DNA from: an uncultured Haloferula sp.
Lineage (GTDB): Bacteria > Verrucomicrobiota > Verrucomicrobiae > Verrucomicrobiales > Akkermansiaceae
Direction: 5' to 3'
DNA: 7,662 nucleotides
Assembly (NCBI GenBank): GCA_946885645.1
Contig: CAMPGU010000197.1
Span: 1 to 7,662 of the forward strand
The position numbers and the translations under genes were made by a program. The notes under the pieces are model-generated. The model searched no databases. It was not told the DNA's origin and was given only the letters and a program-made list of their open reading frames with translations. This document shows positions 7,262 to 7,662 of the stretch, in pieces (position 1 is the stretch's first letter; the number at the start of each line of letters is the position of its first letter).

Positions 7262-7279
7262 GGGGAAATCCCCGCGGGG
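7262..7279 (-). promoter_or_regulatory. Alternative hairpins in the tgt leader
   Basis: Just upstream of the tgt ATG, the + strand reads GGGGAAATCCCC (7262-7273) overlapping CCCCGCGGGG (7270-7279). Both can form 4-5 bp GC hairpins, and they share CCCC at 7270-7273, so only one can form at a time. The nearer arm ends about 18 nt before the start codon. This could modulate access to the tgt start, but the stems are short and no ligand-binding motif is recognised. Confidence 0.25.
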
Positions 7280-7309
7280 GCAAGAAATGTAGCGCCCTCC
7301 GGGATAAAG

Positions 7310-7358
7310 GAAAGGACGCGAACAAGATTCCCCCCGGAGTCTAGGTTCGCGTCCTTTC
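7310..7358 (-). terminator. Perfect 14-bp inverted repeat, candidate intrinsic terminator
   Basis: GAAAGGACGCGAAC (7310-7323) and GTTCGCGTCCTTTC (7345-7358) are exact reverse complements around a 21-nt loop, in which AGA/TCT can pair further. The A-rich outer 5' arm and T-rich outer 3' arm are the usual form of a bidirectional intrinsic terminator. On the minus strand the stem runs into CCTTTAT. There is no plus-strand gene to its left that it could serve, so it more likely ends a minus-strand transcript coming from the right. It lies 66 bp before the tgt start, so tgt would need a promoter inside 7245-7310 or read-through of this hairpin. No convincing promoter is visible there. Confidence 0.6.
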
Positions 7359-7500
7359 TGGGTCAGCCCAGTTCCTGCCGCGTTCGGACGGATCGATCTC
7401 CCCCCAGAGATTCAACCTTCGTAAGAGATACGCAGCATTTCCTGGCCTGGGTGCCGACCGCCGGAGCGATTCGGCACGTTGTAATATTGGGTAAATATCA
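7358..7500 (-). ncRNA. Candidate structured RNA / untranslated region (family not recognised)
   Basis: No reading frame of note crosses this block, yet it carries a run of hairpins: CTGGG-TCAG-CCCAG (7358-7371); ATCTC/GAGAT around a C-run loop (7396-7411); GTGCCGA/TCGGCAC (7451-7457 with 7471-7477), whose loop can add CGC/GCG around CGGA; and an AT stem ATATT/AATAT (7484-7488 with 7494-7498). It ends at the strong hairpin 7310-7358. I compared it by eye with tRNA, tmRNA, RNase P, SRP RNA, 6S RNA and preQ1 riboswitches and could not match any. Strand and limits are inferred only from the terminator-like hairpin. Confidence 0.3.
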
Positions 7501-7662
7501 GGGTTTGGAAAGAACTAATTGACATGAAACTACCGCACGCCGGGTTTGAAATATCGAGTTATTGGTTTTCAGCGTCTTGAGACGGCGCTGCAATTTTCCA
7601 TCGGAGCGTTCATTGCCAGAAAGCAGGACCGCTGTTAGGTATCGCCCCATGAACTTGATCCG
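7498..7662 (-). CDS. Possible 3' end of a small or partial ORF, doubtful
   Basis: A minus-strand frame is open from the window edge to a TGA at 7498-7500, giving 54 codons. An internal ATG could start a 50-residue peptide beginning MGRYLTAVLLSG. The peptide is basic (LQRRLKTLKT) and resembles no family I know. The region has a visibly lower GC content than the genes to the left. Overlapping short frames on both strands and an internal hairpin (7571-7591, CAGC/GCTG with GTC/GAC around TTGA) speak against a real gene. It may be a gene tail, a decayed gene or a non-coding repeat. Confidence 0.2.
   Translation of the reverse strand, partial: RIKFMGRYLTAVLLSGNERSDGKLQRRLKTLKTNNSIFQTRRAVVSCQLVLSKP

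Larger units (their letters stand above)
7245..7662. other. 418-bp region without a confident gene
   Basis: This stretch upstream of tgt holds the tgt leader (7245-7309), a strong inverted repeat, a hairpin-rich block (7358-7500) and an AT-richer tract to the right edge. A perfect TTGACA at 7519-7524 (+) has no TATAAT-like partner at 16-18 bp. An ATG at 7649-7651 (+), with a weak AGG ahead of it, could begin a gene to the right, but only four codons are visible. Confidence 0.6.

Noticed and set aside
7381..7415. tRNA- or tmRNA-like T-arm (GGATCGATCTCC)
   Set aside because: No matching acceptor stem, anticodon arm or CCA end is found on either side; the resemblance is too short.
7245..7500. 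preQ1 riboswitch in front of tgt
   Set aside because: The short C-rich loop and A-rich tail of the preQ1-I class are not visible, and the strong hairpin is far larger than that aptamer.
7519..7547. Plus-strand sigma-70 promoter at TTGACA
   Set aside because: The -35 is perfect, but no -10 like sequence lies 16-18 bp downstream and no gene clearly follows.

Overview
The window reads as an ordinary chromosomal segment of a GC-rich, diderm (outer-membrane) bacterium. My best guess is a member of the Verrucomicrobiota, Luteolibacter/Haloferula-like. This is an inference from the fused SecDF with an extra N-terminal helix behind tgt-yajC, the small outer-membrane barrel ending in Phe, the secreted multi-EF-hand protein, and starts without Shine-Dalgarno sequences. 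No database search was possible. Nothing in 1-7250 suggests recent transfer. The last ~185 bases (about 7478-7662) look more AT-rich than the rest.

Layout. Positions 1-549 (+) hold the 3' part of an unrecognised hydrophilic protein. It converges without a gap on metF (550-1455, -), methylenetetrahydrofolate reductase of one-carbon/methionine metabolism; the two stop codons abut as TGA|TCA. A 144-bp divergent spacer separates metF from a secreted protein with six EF-hand loops (1600-2388, +). That gene converges, with 43 bp between stops, on a small predicted outer-membrane beta-barrel gene (2432-3124, -). From 7244 down to 3289 on the minus strand lies a clear operon: tgt (tRNA-guanine transglycosylase), yajC and a fused secDF. 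The tgt stop and yajC start overlap (ATGA), and 33 bp separate yajC from secDF. The order is the widespread tgt-yajC-secD-secF arrangement, linking queuosine tRNA modification with the Sec accessory complex. A GC-rich hairpin just after the secDF stop is a candidate terminator.

The right end (7245-7662, 418 bp) has no convincing protein gene. It contains a perfect 14-bp inverted repeat (7310-7323/7345-7358), several smaller hairpins, and an AT-richer tract. A minus-strand reading frame of 54 codons enters from the right edge of that tract. A small structured RNA or long 3' UTR ending at the strong hairpin, followed by the tgt leader, is the most economical reading, but it is unproven.

Points most worth a second look: (1) Tgt has the catalytic aspartates but lacks the family's Cys-x-Cys-x2-Cys zinc ligands, with a C-x3-H-x-H in their place; (2) the structured, gene-free block upstream of tgt; (3) none of the six gene starts visible here has a Shine-Dalgarno sequence. 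I found no defence system, mobile element, CRISPR array or obviously new multi-gene system.
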